NCBI GenBank assembly: GCA_005772855.1
Contig: SXIK01000111.1
Location: 1-42,281 of the forward strand
Direction: 5' to 3'
DNA from: Planctomycetia bacterium
GTDB lineage: Bacteria > Planctomycetota > UBA8108 > SXIK01
Length of the DNA stretch: 42,281 bases
Made by a program: the position numbers and the translations under genes. Positions 24,606-33,834 of the stretch are shown one piece after another. Every line of letters begins with the position of its first letter. Position 1 is the stretch's first letter. Below the pieces are notes generated by a model. That model was given only the letters and a program-made list of their open reading frames with translations, searched no databases and was not told where the DNA came from.

Positions 24606-25991
24606 ATGCTTCCCACGGCTTATGTCTTGAATCCGGGCAGGTTCCGCAAAGGCGGGTGTGGAGTAACTCTCGCGCTATGCTTCCTGTTCCCGGTCACCTC
24701 TCAGTCGCAAGAGCTCGGAGCGGCTCCGGATCTGGACTTACTCGAAAAGAACCTCAAGCGTGCGATGGAGACCGAGAAGTTCGACACGGCAGAGTCGCTC
24801 GTCGGTCAGCTCGGAGCGACCGGTAATCCCAGGGCTGCTGACATCATCATTCAAAACGCTTTCACCGGTAACAACTATGGGGTCGAAAAGGCCGCCGGGG
24901 CGGCGATCCTGAGCATGAAGGATCCAGCCGTGCGCGCCAGGGTCCTCGAGGCCGCACAGGCCGCGAAAAATCCAAAGCCACGATCCCGGATCATCCTCTT
25001 TTCCCTGGTTGCAAAGTTTGCCGTGGACGATCCCGAGTCACTGGGCGTCCTGTGCGCCGGTCTCGAGGACCCCAGCAAGCCTGTGGTTTTGACTGTCCTA
25101 AAAAAGCTAAGGGAGCTCATGAAGCCTGAGTCGGTCCCCGCATTGATCGAGGCGCTGGAAGTGCGCGAAAAAAAGGGGCGAGACAGAATCTACTTCGATA
25201 TTGTGCGCAATTTGAAGGCACTCACGGGAGTGGATCTCGAGTTTTCAGCCGACTGGAGGAACTACACAGCCGCGCACCAGGGTGCAAGGCCAGCCCCGAC
25301 AAGGAATCCGTCAGGGAGTGCTACCGGGGTCTTCAAACGGCCAAAGTTCTTCTCCGTCAGCGTCGACTCCGACCGTGTCCTCTTCGTCATCGACGTCTCG
25401 GAGAGCATGCTCCAGGTGGATCCCGAGCTCAAGGCTCCAGGTCCAAAAGAGGAGACAACGAGATCAACCGGAACAACTGCTGTTGCGAAAAAGAAGTCCC
25501 CTGAAACAAGGAAGTCAGGGCCTTCCACACGGGAACGATTGACCCGAGTGAAGGTGGAGCTGATTAGCGTGATCAACAGTCTTGAGCCAAAGACACGATT
25601 TGGACTCCTGAGCTTTAGCCATGAGCTGGCGTGGTGGGGGGAAGGCAGAGGATCGCTCAGAGAGGCTTCACCAGGCAACAAGTCAGACGCGGTCACCTGG
25701 GTGCGCAACCTGGTCGCCAGTGGGGCAACCCGAACCGACCTGGCGCTCGAGGCGGCGCTGAGTATCCCGGACATCGACACGATTTTGCTCCTCACGGACG
25801 GTGCGCCGAGGAACGAGCACAATCAACCCGTCGACATCGGGACCATCCTGGCGCGAACCAAGGAGACAAACCGTTTTCTACGTTGCCGCATCCACACCAT
25901 CAGCTTTGCGCAGATTGTTGCCAAGCGCATGGTCAAGTTTGTGAAGGAGCTTGCGGTAGCGAACGACGGAGTCTGCACGATGCTGCCTTGA
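24606..25991 (+). CDS. Exported HEAT-repeat and von Willebrand A domain protein
   Basis: This 461-residue protein has a signal-peptide-like N-terminus (GVTLALCFLFPVTSQSQE). A helical HEAT-like repeat region spans about 45-200 (GNPRAADIIIQNAF, VEKAAGAAILSM). A VWA domain starts near residue 255, with the MIDAS motif DVSES near 262, the Thr of SGATRTD and Asp of LLLTDGAP. A low-complexity Lys/Thr/Ser insert (about 276-305) interrupts the VWA fold after the first strand. VWA domains bind metal and mediate protein contacts; the partner is unknown. It is transcribed away from the minus-strand operon across a 267-nt divergent gap in which I see no clear promoter. Confidence 0.85.
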   Translation: MLPTAYVLNPGRFRKGGCGVTLALCFLFPVTSQSQELGAAPDLDLLEKNLKRAMETEKFDTAESLVGQLGATGNPRAADIIIQNAFTGNNYGVEKAAGAAILSMKDPAVRARVLEAAQAAKNPKPRSRIILFSLVAKFAVDDPESLGVLCAGLEDPSKPVVLTVLKKLRELMKPESVPALIEALEVREKKGRDRIYFDIVRNLKALTGVDLEFSADWRNYTAAHQGARPAPTRNPSGSATGVFKRPKFFSVSVDSDRVLFVIDVSESMLQVDPELKAPGPKEETTRSTGTTAVAKKKSPETRKSGPSTRERLTRVKVELISVINSLEPKTRFGLLSFSHELAWWGEGRGSLREASPGNKSDAVTWVRNLVASGATRTDLALEAALSIPDIDTILLLTDGAPRNEHNQPVDIGTILARTKETNRFLRCRIHTISFAQIVAKRMVKFVKELAVANDGVCTMLP

Positions 25992-26019
25992 AGCCTCTCC
26001 CACACTGTTGGCCGGCTCT

Positions 26020-26079
26020 GAGGCCGCCATTCAGCGTCCGAGTCGCTCGGTGTCCAGCCACCGGTGGGGGCCTCCTTTT
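26020..26079 (+). terminator. Possible terminator after the VWA gene
   Basis: GAGGCC (26020-26025) can pair with GGCCTC (26069-26074), followed by CTTTTA. The loop contains a smaller CCGAG-TCG-CTCGG hairpin. The long loop makes this a weak call. Confidence 0.3.
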
Positions 26080-26173
26080 ATTACTCACTGATGGGGCATG
26101 AGGCAGTATTATAAGGCGCTCAGTGGAGGCGCTTGCGGCCTCCAGATTGCGCCAGGTATCGGGAAATCAAACC

Positions 26174-26180
26174 AGGAGGT
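26174..26180 (+). promoter_or_regulatory. Strong ribosome binding site that sets rsfS start at TTG 26185
   Basis: AGGAGGT lies 4 nt before TTG 26185 in the rsfS frame. The upstream ATG 26098 has no such site and adds a non-family N-terminus. Confidence 0.7.
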
Positions 26181-26184
26181 GCAC

Positions 26185-26601
26185 TTGAAAAATTGGAAGG
26201 ACGGCTCGGCCTCGTTGGCCAAGCTGTGCGCAAGGATCTTGTACGAGAACAAATTGGACGATATCCGGGTGCTGGACGTGGGGGATTCGCTTCAGATAAC
26301 CGACTTTTTTGTGATTGCCTCCGGGAGCACCCCGCGGCACTTGAAGGCAGCGAGTGACGAGCTCCTCAGGAATCTCAGAGAAAGTGGTACGTTGCGGCGG
26401 GGCATTGAAGGCTATCGAGAGGCGAAGTGGGTGTTGATTGACTTGGACACTGTAGTGATCCACCTCTTTCTGGGCGAGAGCCGATCGTTTTACGGCCTCG
26501 AGAATCTCTGGGGTGATTGCTCCACTGTGGAGTGGATGGGCCCCTCGAGCGAGGAGCCCGCCAGGGCCGTGGCACTGCCGGCTGCCCGGATCTCGAAATA
26601 G
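26185..26601 (+). CDS. rsfS: Ribosomal silencing factor RsfS (Iojap family)
   Basis: RsfS binds uL14 on the 50S subunit and blocks subunit joining during nutrient limitation. From TTG 26185 the protein has 138 residues with the family core: LAKLCARILYENKLDDIRVLD, ITDFFVIASGSTPRHLKAAS, REAKWVLIDLDTVVIHLF and the FYGLENLWGD end. The length is close to the family average once this start is used. The short C-terminal tail is extra. tsaE begins 16 nt after the stop; the genes look like the start of a plus-strand operon. Confidence 0.93.
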   Translation: MKNWKDGSASLAKLCARILYENKLDDIRVLDVGDSLQITDFFVIASGSTPRHLKAASDELLRNLRESGTLRRGIEGYREAKWVLIDLDTVVIHLFLGESRSFYGLENLWGDCSTVEWMGPSSEEPARAVALPAARISK

Positions 26602-26617
26602 CGTCGCTTCCTTCGCC

Positions 26618-27163
26618 ATGAATCGTCCGGACCGTCCGATCTGCGAGCTGGTGTTCGACTCGAAGTCGCCTGAAGCGACTTGCCAGATCGCAAAGCGTCT
26701 GGGCGAGAGCCTCCGGGGTGGCGAGGTGCTCGCTCTCGTCGGTGACCTTGGAAGCGGCAAGACCACATTCACCAGGGGGCTCTGTCTGGGACTCGGGCTT
26801 GACGACGCAAGGCAGGTATCAAGCCCCACGTACGTTCTGGAACACCTCTATGCGGGCCGATTCTGCATTTATCATTACGACGCTTATCGGCTGGTCGGGC
26901 CCGAGGAGTTCGTGGCCCTTGGCTTCAGGGAGCACCTGAGTCCACAGAGCGTTCTCGTCATCGAGTGGGCTGACAAGGTCCTGGAGTCCCTGCCGCCGGA
27001 GCGACTAGAGATTGAATTGTCCATGCAGAACGATGTGCCGAATGTCTCGGAAGCGCCCGATTCTCGCCGCAGGATCCGCTTTTCCGGACCTCGAGAAGTG
27101 TGGGGCCATCGCCTCGGTGGTATCTTTCCGACGAAGGACTCAAGTTTCGGGCTCCTCGGATAG
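26618..27163 (+). CDS. tsaE: tRNA threonylcarbamoyladenosine biosynthesis ATPase TsaE
   Basis: TsaE is the ATPase that works with TsaB and TsaD to make t6A37 on ANN-decoding tRNAs. The 181 residues contain Walker A GDLGSGKTTF, the switch-like SSPTYVLEHLY, YHYDAYRL and VLVIEWADKVLESLP. The C-terminal 30-40 residues (after IELSMQ) are an extension rich in Arg/Gly. ATG 26618 fits the family start; the frame is open further upstream inside rsfS but without matching sequence. The kinase gene follows after 12 nt. Confidence 0.93.
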   Translation: MNRPDRPICELVFDSKSPEATCQIAKRLGESLRGGEVLALVGDLGSGKTTFTRGLCLGLGLDDARQVSSPTYVLEHLYAGRFCIYHYDAYRLVGPEEFVALGFREHLSPQSVLVIEWADKVLESLPPERLEIELSMQNDVPNVSEAPDSRRRIRFSGPREVWGHRLGGIFPTKDSSFGLLG

Positions 27164-27175
27164 ATAGATGATCCG

Positions 27176-28489
<1,314 letters not shown>

Positions 28490-28562
28490 GATTCAAGTTG
28501 AACCCAGGAGCGATGCGAACGTAGCATCCCAGTTTTCGGGATCAGGACACCTCGATTCATCC

Positions 28563-28961
28563 ATGACCCTTGACGGAGAGAGCGCCTTTCTTTTCCAGGA
28601 GACTCACCTGGCGGGACCTCTGGAGGAACTACGTTCCACAGTGGAGAAGAAGACCCGTATGCACTTGAGCCTCGGAGAAACCGCGGCAGCCGCTCGACTG
28701 GACCTCGCTTATCAGATCGCCCGGCAGGCTCTTGAGTCTGCGCTTGTGACGCCGCAGCTGGCGTTGCGTGCGCCTTCCGCCGAGGGCATCGAGTCGAGCC
28801 TGGGAGTCCCGAATCCATCCTCCTGCGAGCCTGAGCGACCCGAGGCCTTGCTCGGGCAAGACCCGTCTCCCGCTGGCTCGAGCGGGGAAGTCCTCCCCCC
28901 GGGATCCAACGGCGGTAGGCCCGCCGCTTCGCGTGCTTCCGAGGCGGAAGAGAGAACTTAG
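28563..28961 (+). CDS. Small hypothetical protein between kinase and ATPase genes
   Basis: An open frame of 132 codons fills most of the 476-nt gap between the kinase and the ATPase gene, ending 4 nt before the ATPase ATG. Its first 60 residues look protein-like and helical (FLFQETHLAGPLEELRSTVE, AAAARLDLAYQIARQALESA); the rest is Pro/Ser/Glu-rich. No ribosome binding site is obvious at ATG 28563, and the frame is open from 28467 inside the kinase gene. I do not recognise it. It could be a real linker gene or a chance ORF. Confidence 0.4.
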   Translation: MTLDGESAFLFQETHLAGPLEELRSTVEKKTRMHLSLGETAAAARLDLAYQIARQALESALVTPQLALRAPSAEGIESSLGVPNPSSCEPERPEALLGQDPSPAGSSGEVLPPGSNGGRPAASRASEAEERT

Positions 28962-28965
28962 AACC

Positions 28966-31332
28966 ATGCTCATTCGTGCCATTCGGGCCGAGAACTTCAT
29001 GAGGTTCGATCGGCTTGAGATCTCGAACATTCCGCGACGTGGGCTCATCGGTATCGAGGGCCCCAACGAGTCTGGCAAGAGCACGATTGGAGAAATTCTC
29101 CTCTTCGTATTCTTCGGGAAGACCCGCAGCTCCTCGGATGCTTCGCTTTCAAGCCTCATCCGTTGGGGGACCGACTCCATGACCGCAGAGGTGGAGTTCA
29201 CGCTCTCGCCTGCTTCCGATTCTGACCGAAGTTGCTGCGCACTTCTGGCCCCACAGGACTTCCTGATCTTTCGCCAGATTGACAAGTACGGCACGAACTA
29301 CGTGAAGGTCCTGGAGCTTCCGGAGCGCAAGGAGATGGCCAGCGGCTGCCGTCAAGTTGCTGATTTCGTCGCCAGCCGCGTAAAGTTTGATTTTGGAGAG
29401 CTCCAAAACTCATTCTTTCACGACCAGCACTCCGGGCGCAGGACTCCGGGGTCGAACACGGCTTTTTTCGAGGTGGCGGCAGGACTCAAGCACCTTCGTG
29501 CGGCGGTCGAACAGTTGCGACGTGAAAGGGAGCCCAAGGATCGGCAGTTCGTGTACTTCCAAAAGGAGATTGCGCGCAACCTGGTCCAGGCCGAGAAGCT
29601 CGAGAAGGTTGCGCTGAAGATCCCCGACGTCTCTCAAAAACTGACGAAGGTAATGGATTCGCTGCAGGACAAGTCCCGACGCACCAGTGAGCTCAAAAGG
29701 CGTGCAGACCTCTTTCGATCCGACGCAGGTCAGATGGAATACCGAGCCAAGCGGGTGGAACAACTGAGAGATCTGCCTCTTGAGTCCTTCCAGCAGGAGG
29801 TTGAGAAGCTGGCATCACAGGGGCCGCCGGCCAGCCTGCGGGACTCACGCTCGTTGGAAGAGGACACGCTGCGGTCAATGTTGAATGCATCGCAGAGCGC
29901 AGGCGAACGCCTCAAGGCCCTGGCTCTCGACTGGGGTGCGTTTGTCACCAAAGTTCGGCTCGAGGCCGATCGTATCTGCGCCATCCTCAGACCCGATAAC
30001 CCGCAAGGACTTGATGCCAGGCTAGGCGCCCTGCGCTCCAGCCTTCGCGTGGAGGAAGGCCGCAGGGCTCGAAAAATGGCGCTCGTGGCCCTGAGCCTGT
30101 TCACTGCTGCCGGCCTGAGTGCTCTGGCGGCTCTCTCGCATGCGGGAAAGATCTTCGCACCCGAAGTCTGGCCTGAGGGCTGGAAACTGACATTCCCTAT
30201 CCAGCTCGCAGGCGCCGCCGTCTTGTTTTTCCTGGCTGCTGGGGTGGCGTTCTTCGCTCGGGGAAAATCGCAGGGGCGAATTCATGGCTTGCGGCAACTG
30301 GAGAACACTATCAAGGCAGAGGCGGAAGCTTTGCAAGCTACTCAAAGGGGAGCTGCGCCGTGGCTGGCAGCAGTGCTTCTGAGGGATCTGCCTCTTTCCC
30401 TCGCGGGGACGTCCGCCTCGGGCCTGGACCCACTGGCGAAGGACTCGCAGGACTTCCAGGCCCGACATTCAGCCCTGCTGTCGACCGAGGGGGAATCCGC
30501 GCTGGATCGCCAACTCCAGGCTTTCGCGAAGAACGAACGTGACTTGCGAGCTCGGTTCATGGGTGAGGCGCAAAAGCTTGAAAAAGTTTTGCAGGAGGAG
30601 GACGCTGCCACGAAGAAGCTGCTCCTCGACAAGGAGCGGACAGAAGGCGAGCTTCGGGAATGCCAATCGCAAGCGGGAAAGCGTGATCTGCTCCTCGCAA
30701 GGAACAAGGAGCTCGATGAAAAATCGGCCCTGGCCCGGGAGGAAATCGATCTGCAGCTGCTTGCGGGCCGACTTCTCGAGGAGACGATCGGCTCGATCGG
30801 CACCAGGATCGGGCCGGCCCTGACTCGATTCACAAAGAGCATCCTTCCCGCTTTGACCTCCGGCCGGTACCGCGAGGTCCGGGTAGACAACGGTCTCGAG
30901 GTGAAGGTCTTTTCCAGCGAAAAGAGTGATTTTCTGGCTCTCCACGAGTTGAGCGGGGGTACGTCGGAGGCCCTGTCGCTGGCTCTTCGACTTGCAGTCT
31001 CGCATGCATTTACGAGCGCACGCACGGGACAATCGCAGTTCGTCTTCCTTGATGAGCCGTTCAAGATGATGGACGCGACGCGCGCCATGGAGACCTTGCG
31101 GCTGCTGCCGAGGTTAAGCCCCAGCCTGGAGCAGTTCTTTGTGGCCCAGCCGGCCTTCCAGCCCGAGGCAAGGAGCCTTTTTGACTTCATGATCCACACG
31201 TCCCACGACGGGGCTCGTCTGGAAGCCCACGGCGACATTGGCCTGGCACCGGGGACCACTCACGAAGCCGATTCGAGGCTTCGAGCTCATGGGGAAGGGC
31301 GTGATCCGGTGGAATACGCCGCTCGGACATGA
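28966..31332 (+). CDS. SMC/Rad50/YhaN-like AAA ATPase with two central membrane segments
   Basis: The 788-residue protein has an ABC-type head split by coiled coils as in SMC, RecN, SbcC and YhaN. Walker A is GPNESGKST (near residue 30), the signature is LSGGTSEALSLALRLA near 665, and Walker B is FVFLDEPFKMMD. Long coiled coils run about 170-360 and 440-610. Between them, where SMC proteins have a hinge, two hydrophobic helices lie near 371-391 and 412-431, as in the membrane-anchored YhaN type. Its start at ATG 28966 follows GGAAGAGAGAA. No SbcD/YhaO nuclease gene is adjacent. The stop overlaps the miaA start (ATGA). Confidence 0.9.
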   Translation: MLIRAIRAENFMRFDRLEISNIPRRGLIGIEGPNESGKSTIGEILLFVFFGKTRSSSDASLSSLIRWGTDSMTAEVEFTLSPASDSDRSCCALLAPQDFLIFRQIDKYGTNYVKVLELPERKEMASGCRQVADFVASRVKFDFGELQNSFFHDQHSGRRTPGSNTAFFEVAAGLKHLRAAVEQLRREREPKDRQFVYFQKEIARNLVQAEKLEKVALKIPDVSQKLTKVMDSLQDKSRRTSELKRRADLFRSDAGQMEYRAKRVEQLRDLPLESFQQEVEKLASQGPPASLRDSRSLEEDTLRSMLNASQSAGERLKALALDWGAFVTKVRLEADRICAILRPDNPQGLDARLGALRSSLRVEEGRRARKMALVALSLFTAAGLSALAALSHAGKIFAPEVWPEGWKLTFPIQLAGAAVLFFLAAGVAFFARGKSQGRIHGLRQLENTIKAEAEALQATQRGAAPWLAAVLLRDLPLSLAGTSASGLDPLAKDSQDFQARHSALLSTEGESALDRQLQAFAKNERDLRARFMGEAQKLEKVLQEEDAATKKLLLDKERTEGELRECQSQAGKRDLLLARNKELDEKSALAREEIDLQLLAGRLLEETIGSIGTRIGPALTRFTKSILPALTSGRYREVRVDNGLEVKVFSSEKSDFLALHELSGGTSEALSLALRLAVSHAFTSARTGQSQFVFLDEPFKMMDATRAMETLRLLPRLSPSLEQFFVAQPAFQPEARSLFDFMIHTSHDGARLEAHGDIGLAPGTTHEADSRLRAHGEGRDPVEYAART

Positions 31333-32282
31333 GCGGTGAAATTGCCGAGCTCGTCGTCATCACGGGCCCAACGGCCAGCGGGAAGGGGAGCCTCGCGTTT
31401 GAGTTGAGCTTGAGGCTCTCGAGAGAAATTATTTCGCTCGACTCCATGAAGGTTTACCGGGAGATGGATGTTGGCACGGCCAAGCCGTCCCCCGAACGCC
31501 GCTCGAGGGTCCAATATCACTTGCTTGACATCCTCGACCCCAACGAGGAGTTCAGCACCGGGGAGTACCTGCCTCTGCTCGAGAGCACGATCGCCGATTG
31601 TCAGAAGCGGGGCCAGAATCCCATCATTGCCGGAGGAACGGCCCTTTATTTGAAAGGCTATCTGGACGGATTTCAAAAGGGCCCGGAGGCCGATTGGGGT
31701 GTCCGGAACCGCCTCCGTGAGGAGGCTCTGCAACTTGGGCCCGAGGCGCTCCACGAGCGGCTGCGAGGCCACGATCCCCAGGCAGCCTCAAAGATCCATC
31801 CCAGGGACTCGCGGCGGATCGTACGCGCGCTGGAGGTGGTGGAGAAGACGGGGCGACCCATCAGCGAGGAGTGGGCGTGGAAGGCCCACCCCGTGCCTCC
31901 CCGGCACGTCCGGATCTTCGGCCTCGAGTGGCCCCGGGAGGAGCTTTATGCCCGGATCAACCTTCGCGTGGAAAGAATGGTGGAAGCGGGCCTCTTCGAG
32001 GAGGCCGTGCGCTTGCGCCAGAGAATCCCTCCCCTGAGTCGCACTGCGGCGCAGGCAATTGGTTTGAAAGAAGTTTGGCAAGGGGCGGATCTGGCCCGCT
32101 CAAGAAAAGAGGTCGTGGAGCGCATTCAACAAGGCACCCGGCGGTTTGCGAAAAGCCAACTGACGTGGTTCCGCAAGATGCCGATCGAATGGATCCCGAC
32201 CACGGGGACTGCGCGTGTGGAAGACCTTGCAGATGAGGTCCTCCGTAGGCTGACTCGCGACAGTCCTCAAGTTTGTTGCTGA
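31329..32282 (+). CDS. miaA: tRNA dimethylallyltransferase MiaA
   Basis: MiaA transfers a dimethylallyl group to A37 of tRNAs reading UNN codons. The 317 residues carry the family features: a P-loop-like GPTASGKGSLAF, the LDSMKVYREMDVGTAKP block with catalytic Asp, VQYHLLDILDPNEEFS, IIAGGTALYLKGYLDG, DSRRIVRALEV, and the C-terminal TRRFAKSQLTWFRKM. The residue after the P-loop Lys is Gly where Thr/Ser is usual (see findings). It is translationally coupled to the upstream ATPase gene by a 4-nt overlap and is the last gene of the plus-strand string, convergent with a small lipoprotein gene. Confidence 0.95.
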   Translation: MSGEIAELVVITGPTASGKGSLAFELSLRLSREIISLDSMKVYREMDVGTAKPSPERRSRVQYHLLDILDPNEEFSTGEYLPLLESTIADCQKRGQNPIIAGGTALYLKGYLDGFQKGPEADWGVRNRLREEALQLGPEALHERLRGHDPQAASKIHPRDSRRIVRALEVVEKTGRPISEEWAWKAHPVPPRHVRIFGLEWPREELYARINLRVERMVEAGLFEEAVRLRQRIPPLSRTAAQAIGLKEVWQGADLARSRKEVVERIQQGTRRFAKSQLTWFRKMPIEWIPTTGTARVEDLADEVLRRLTRDSPQVCC

Positions 32283-32326
32283 AAGCTCTTGATGAGCACT
32301 TGCCACCTCTCAAGCGCAGCTCAAGA

Positions 32327-32563
32327 TCACTCGTAAGGACCACGCCCGTAAGCGTCCTCGGTGTCCTGGTCGTAGTCCACGCCAAAGATCACGTCCTGGA
32401 CATCGGCATAGAACCAGCCCATTTCCTTGGCGAGGCGGGGGCCGTTCTCGCATTTTAGCTCCGGAGGCGAGCGACCCGTGCCGTCGTATCGAGGCGGCGA
32501 AACACAACCACTCACAAACGCCAGTGCGCACATTGCCGAGGCAAACACGAGGCGAAACGACAT
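32327..32563 (-). CDS. Small lipoprotein (78 residues)
   Basis: This is a probable exported lipoprotein: MSFRLVFASAMCALAFVSGC is a complete lipoprotein signal with lipobox VSGC. The mature part is about 58 residues, ending in an Asp/Tyr-rich stretch (ADVQDVIFGVDYDQDTED). A good ribosome binding site (GGGAGG) precedes ATG 32563. The DVxxxIxG region resembles one in the neighbouring lipoprotein (32737-33090), so the two may be diverged paralogues. No known family is recognised. Confidence 0.75.
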   Translation of the reverse strand: MSFRLVFASAMCALAFVSGCVSPPRYDGTGRSPPELKCENGPRLAKEMGWFYADVQDVIFGVDYDQDTEDAYGRGPYE

Positions 32564-32597
32564 ATGAACCTCCCGATGGATCCCTCTTAAGATTCCT

Positions 32598-32617
32598 GCC
32601 CGGGAAACTTCCCGGGC
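32598..32617 (-). repeat. Near-perfect palindrome before the small lipoprotein
   Basis: A 9-bp inverted repeat (GCCCGGGAA/TTCCCGGGC) with only two central bases lies about 35 nt before the start at 32563, in the leader or between the two lipoprotein genes. It has no T run, so it is not a typical terminator; it could be an operator or a leader hairpin. Confidence 0.4.
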
Positions 32618-32736
32618 TCATGGGGCGATGCTCAATGCCAGCGGCGAAGAGAAAGCCCCCGAAGAATACCATCGTCCCGTTGAGGGTCCACTCAACAGCT
32701 CTCCGGGAAGGTTACGGGAAGCCCCGGGATCGATGA

Positions 32737-33090
32737 TCAATAATCGGTTTCAAGTGGATACTCAGGAATATCGAGAAGTATGCGCTCCATATCCAGCTGG
32801 AAACGATGGAAACCATGAACGAAGCTCATGGCTTCGCGGGTCAAGTTCTCACCGTAAGTTTCGCCTGTATGGGCTTCGAGTCCATAAATTATCCGGTCCA
32901 CATCCTGGTGCAAGTGATCGAACGGGATGGGATTCAGGGGATTGGGATAGTGGAAGCCATCGAGGGTTGTGAGCGCCACCCGCTTGAGATGGGCCTGACC
33001 CCAAAGAACAGGTTTCTTCGTTGCGCAGCCGGCTGAGATCGCCCCAATCGAGGCCGCGAGTCCCAAGGTTAGAACGATTTTTCGGAACAT
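32737..33090 (-). CDS. Small lipoprotein (117 residues)
   Basis: The N-terminus (MFRKIVLTLGLAASIGAISAGC) is a clear lipoprotein signal with lipobox ISAGC. The mature part has HLHQDVDRIIYGLEAHTGET, similar to the DVxxxIxGV region of the downstream lipoprotein, and ends DIPEYPLETDY. GGAGGG precedes ATG 33090. It lies 173 nt upstream of the smaller lipoprotein gene and is probably cotranscribed with it. I do not recognise a family. Confidence 0.75.
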   Translation of the reverse strand: MFRKIVLTLGLAASIGAISAGCATKKPVLWGQAHLKRVALTTLDGFHYPNPLNPIPFDHLHQDVDRIIYGLEAHTGETYGENLTREAMSFVHGFHRFQLDMERILLDIPEYPLETDY

Positions 33091-33834
33091 GCAAACCCTC
33101 CGGAATCGGTGAGACCTGGAAATGCTTCGACCCTCTCAAGAGACACCCGTGCGCTTTACGGTTCAGACTGCCGGGCTCAGCCGCAAAGCATGCACTACAT
33201 TGTCCAAAAAGTGAGTTGAGCCTGGACTCTCGCCTGGTTCACCTTTCTTGCTTCATTGCCTCGGTCTGAATAGCCAACGCTGGGGGCGTGGGCCTTCTCC
33301 AAGGAGAAGTGGATTTTAGAGGTCCAGTTCCAATGAAGTCAACGGAGAAGGTCATGCACCCCTTGTTTCCAGGTGTCGTCCCCAGGTGTCCGGAAGGCAG
33401 GAAGGGCGCACAGCTGGACGGCCCTGAAGCGGCCTGACTGGCGGCCCGTCAGGATGGGCTGGGAGGGCAATCGCTACCCCGCGAGGGGCAACAATGGAGA
33501 TCCCACGTGAGGCCATGGCGACTGTATTGCGATTCCTGCTCCGGGCGGCCAGGGAGGAGTTGATCGCTTGAGATGGCCCTCCAGATCGGCGCTTGATTAT
33601 CAGTCGTAACACGAATTATCAGAACACGATACGACGCGGAAATCCTGTCCGAAAGCCCCCGCTCGAGCTTCTCGAGCGGGGGCACCTGCCAAAAAAACAG
33701 CACTTCTTCTGATAATCATAACCTTTTGCGGGGCAGCCAGTTTCTCCTCTCCTTCGACTCCGGCCTTGCGATGCTTCCCGGCTTCCCCCACCATGGGGGG
33801 GCTACAGGCGCTCTGACTTCGAGGACCTCGGGTA
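33091..33834. other. Long noncoding stretch before the Lon-like gene
   Basis: No ORF in these 744 bases looks like a protein: the six-frame translations are Arg/Ser/Pro-rich and lack start signals. The right part (33595-33716) holds a dense cluster of direct and inverted repeats listed separately. The left part should contain the promoter for the minus-strand lipoproteins, but I found no convincing match. Confidence 0.5.
33595..33716. repeat. Cluster of direct and inverted repeats around a 13-bp perfect hairpin
   Basis: Nested elements are visible: GATTATCAG at 33595-33603, ATTATCAGAA at 33615-33624, and its exact reverse complement TTCTGATAAT at 33707-33716. Inside lies a perfect 13-bp hairpin GCCCCCGCTCGAG-CTT-CTCGAGCGGGGGC (33655-33683). 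GTCGTA (33603-33608) and TACGAC (33630-33635) form another inverted pair, with AACACGA repeated between them. Neither side of the hairpin has a proper T run, so a simple terminator is unlikely. It may be a structured RNA, an operator array or a small mobile repeat. Confidence 0.55.

Noticed and set aside
33655-33683. Perfect hairpin as a Rho-independent terminator
   Set aside because: There is no T tract on either strand directly after the stem (ACCTGCC on plus, TTTCGG on minus).
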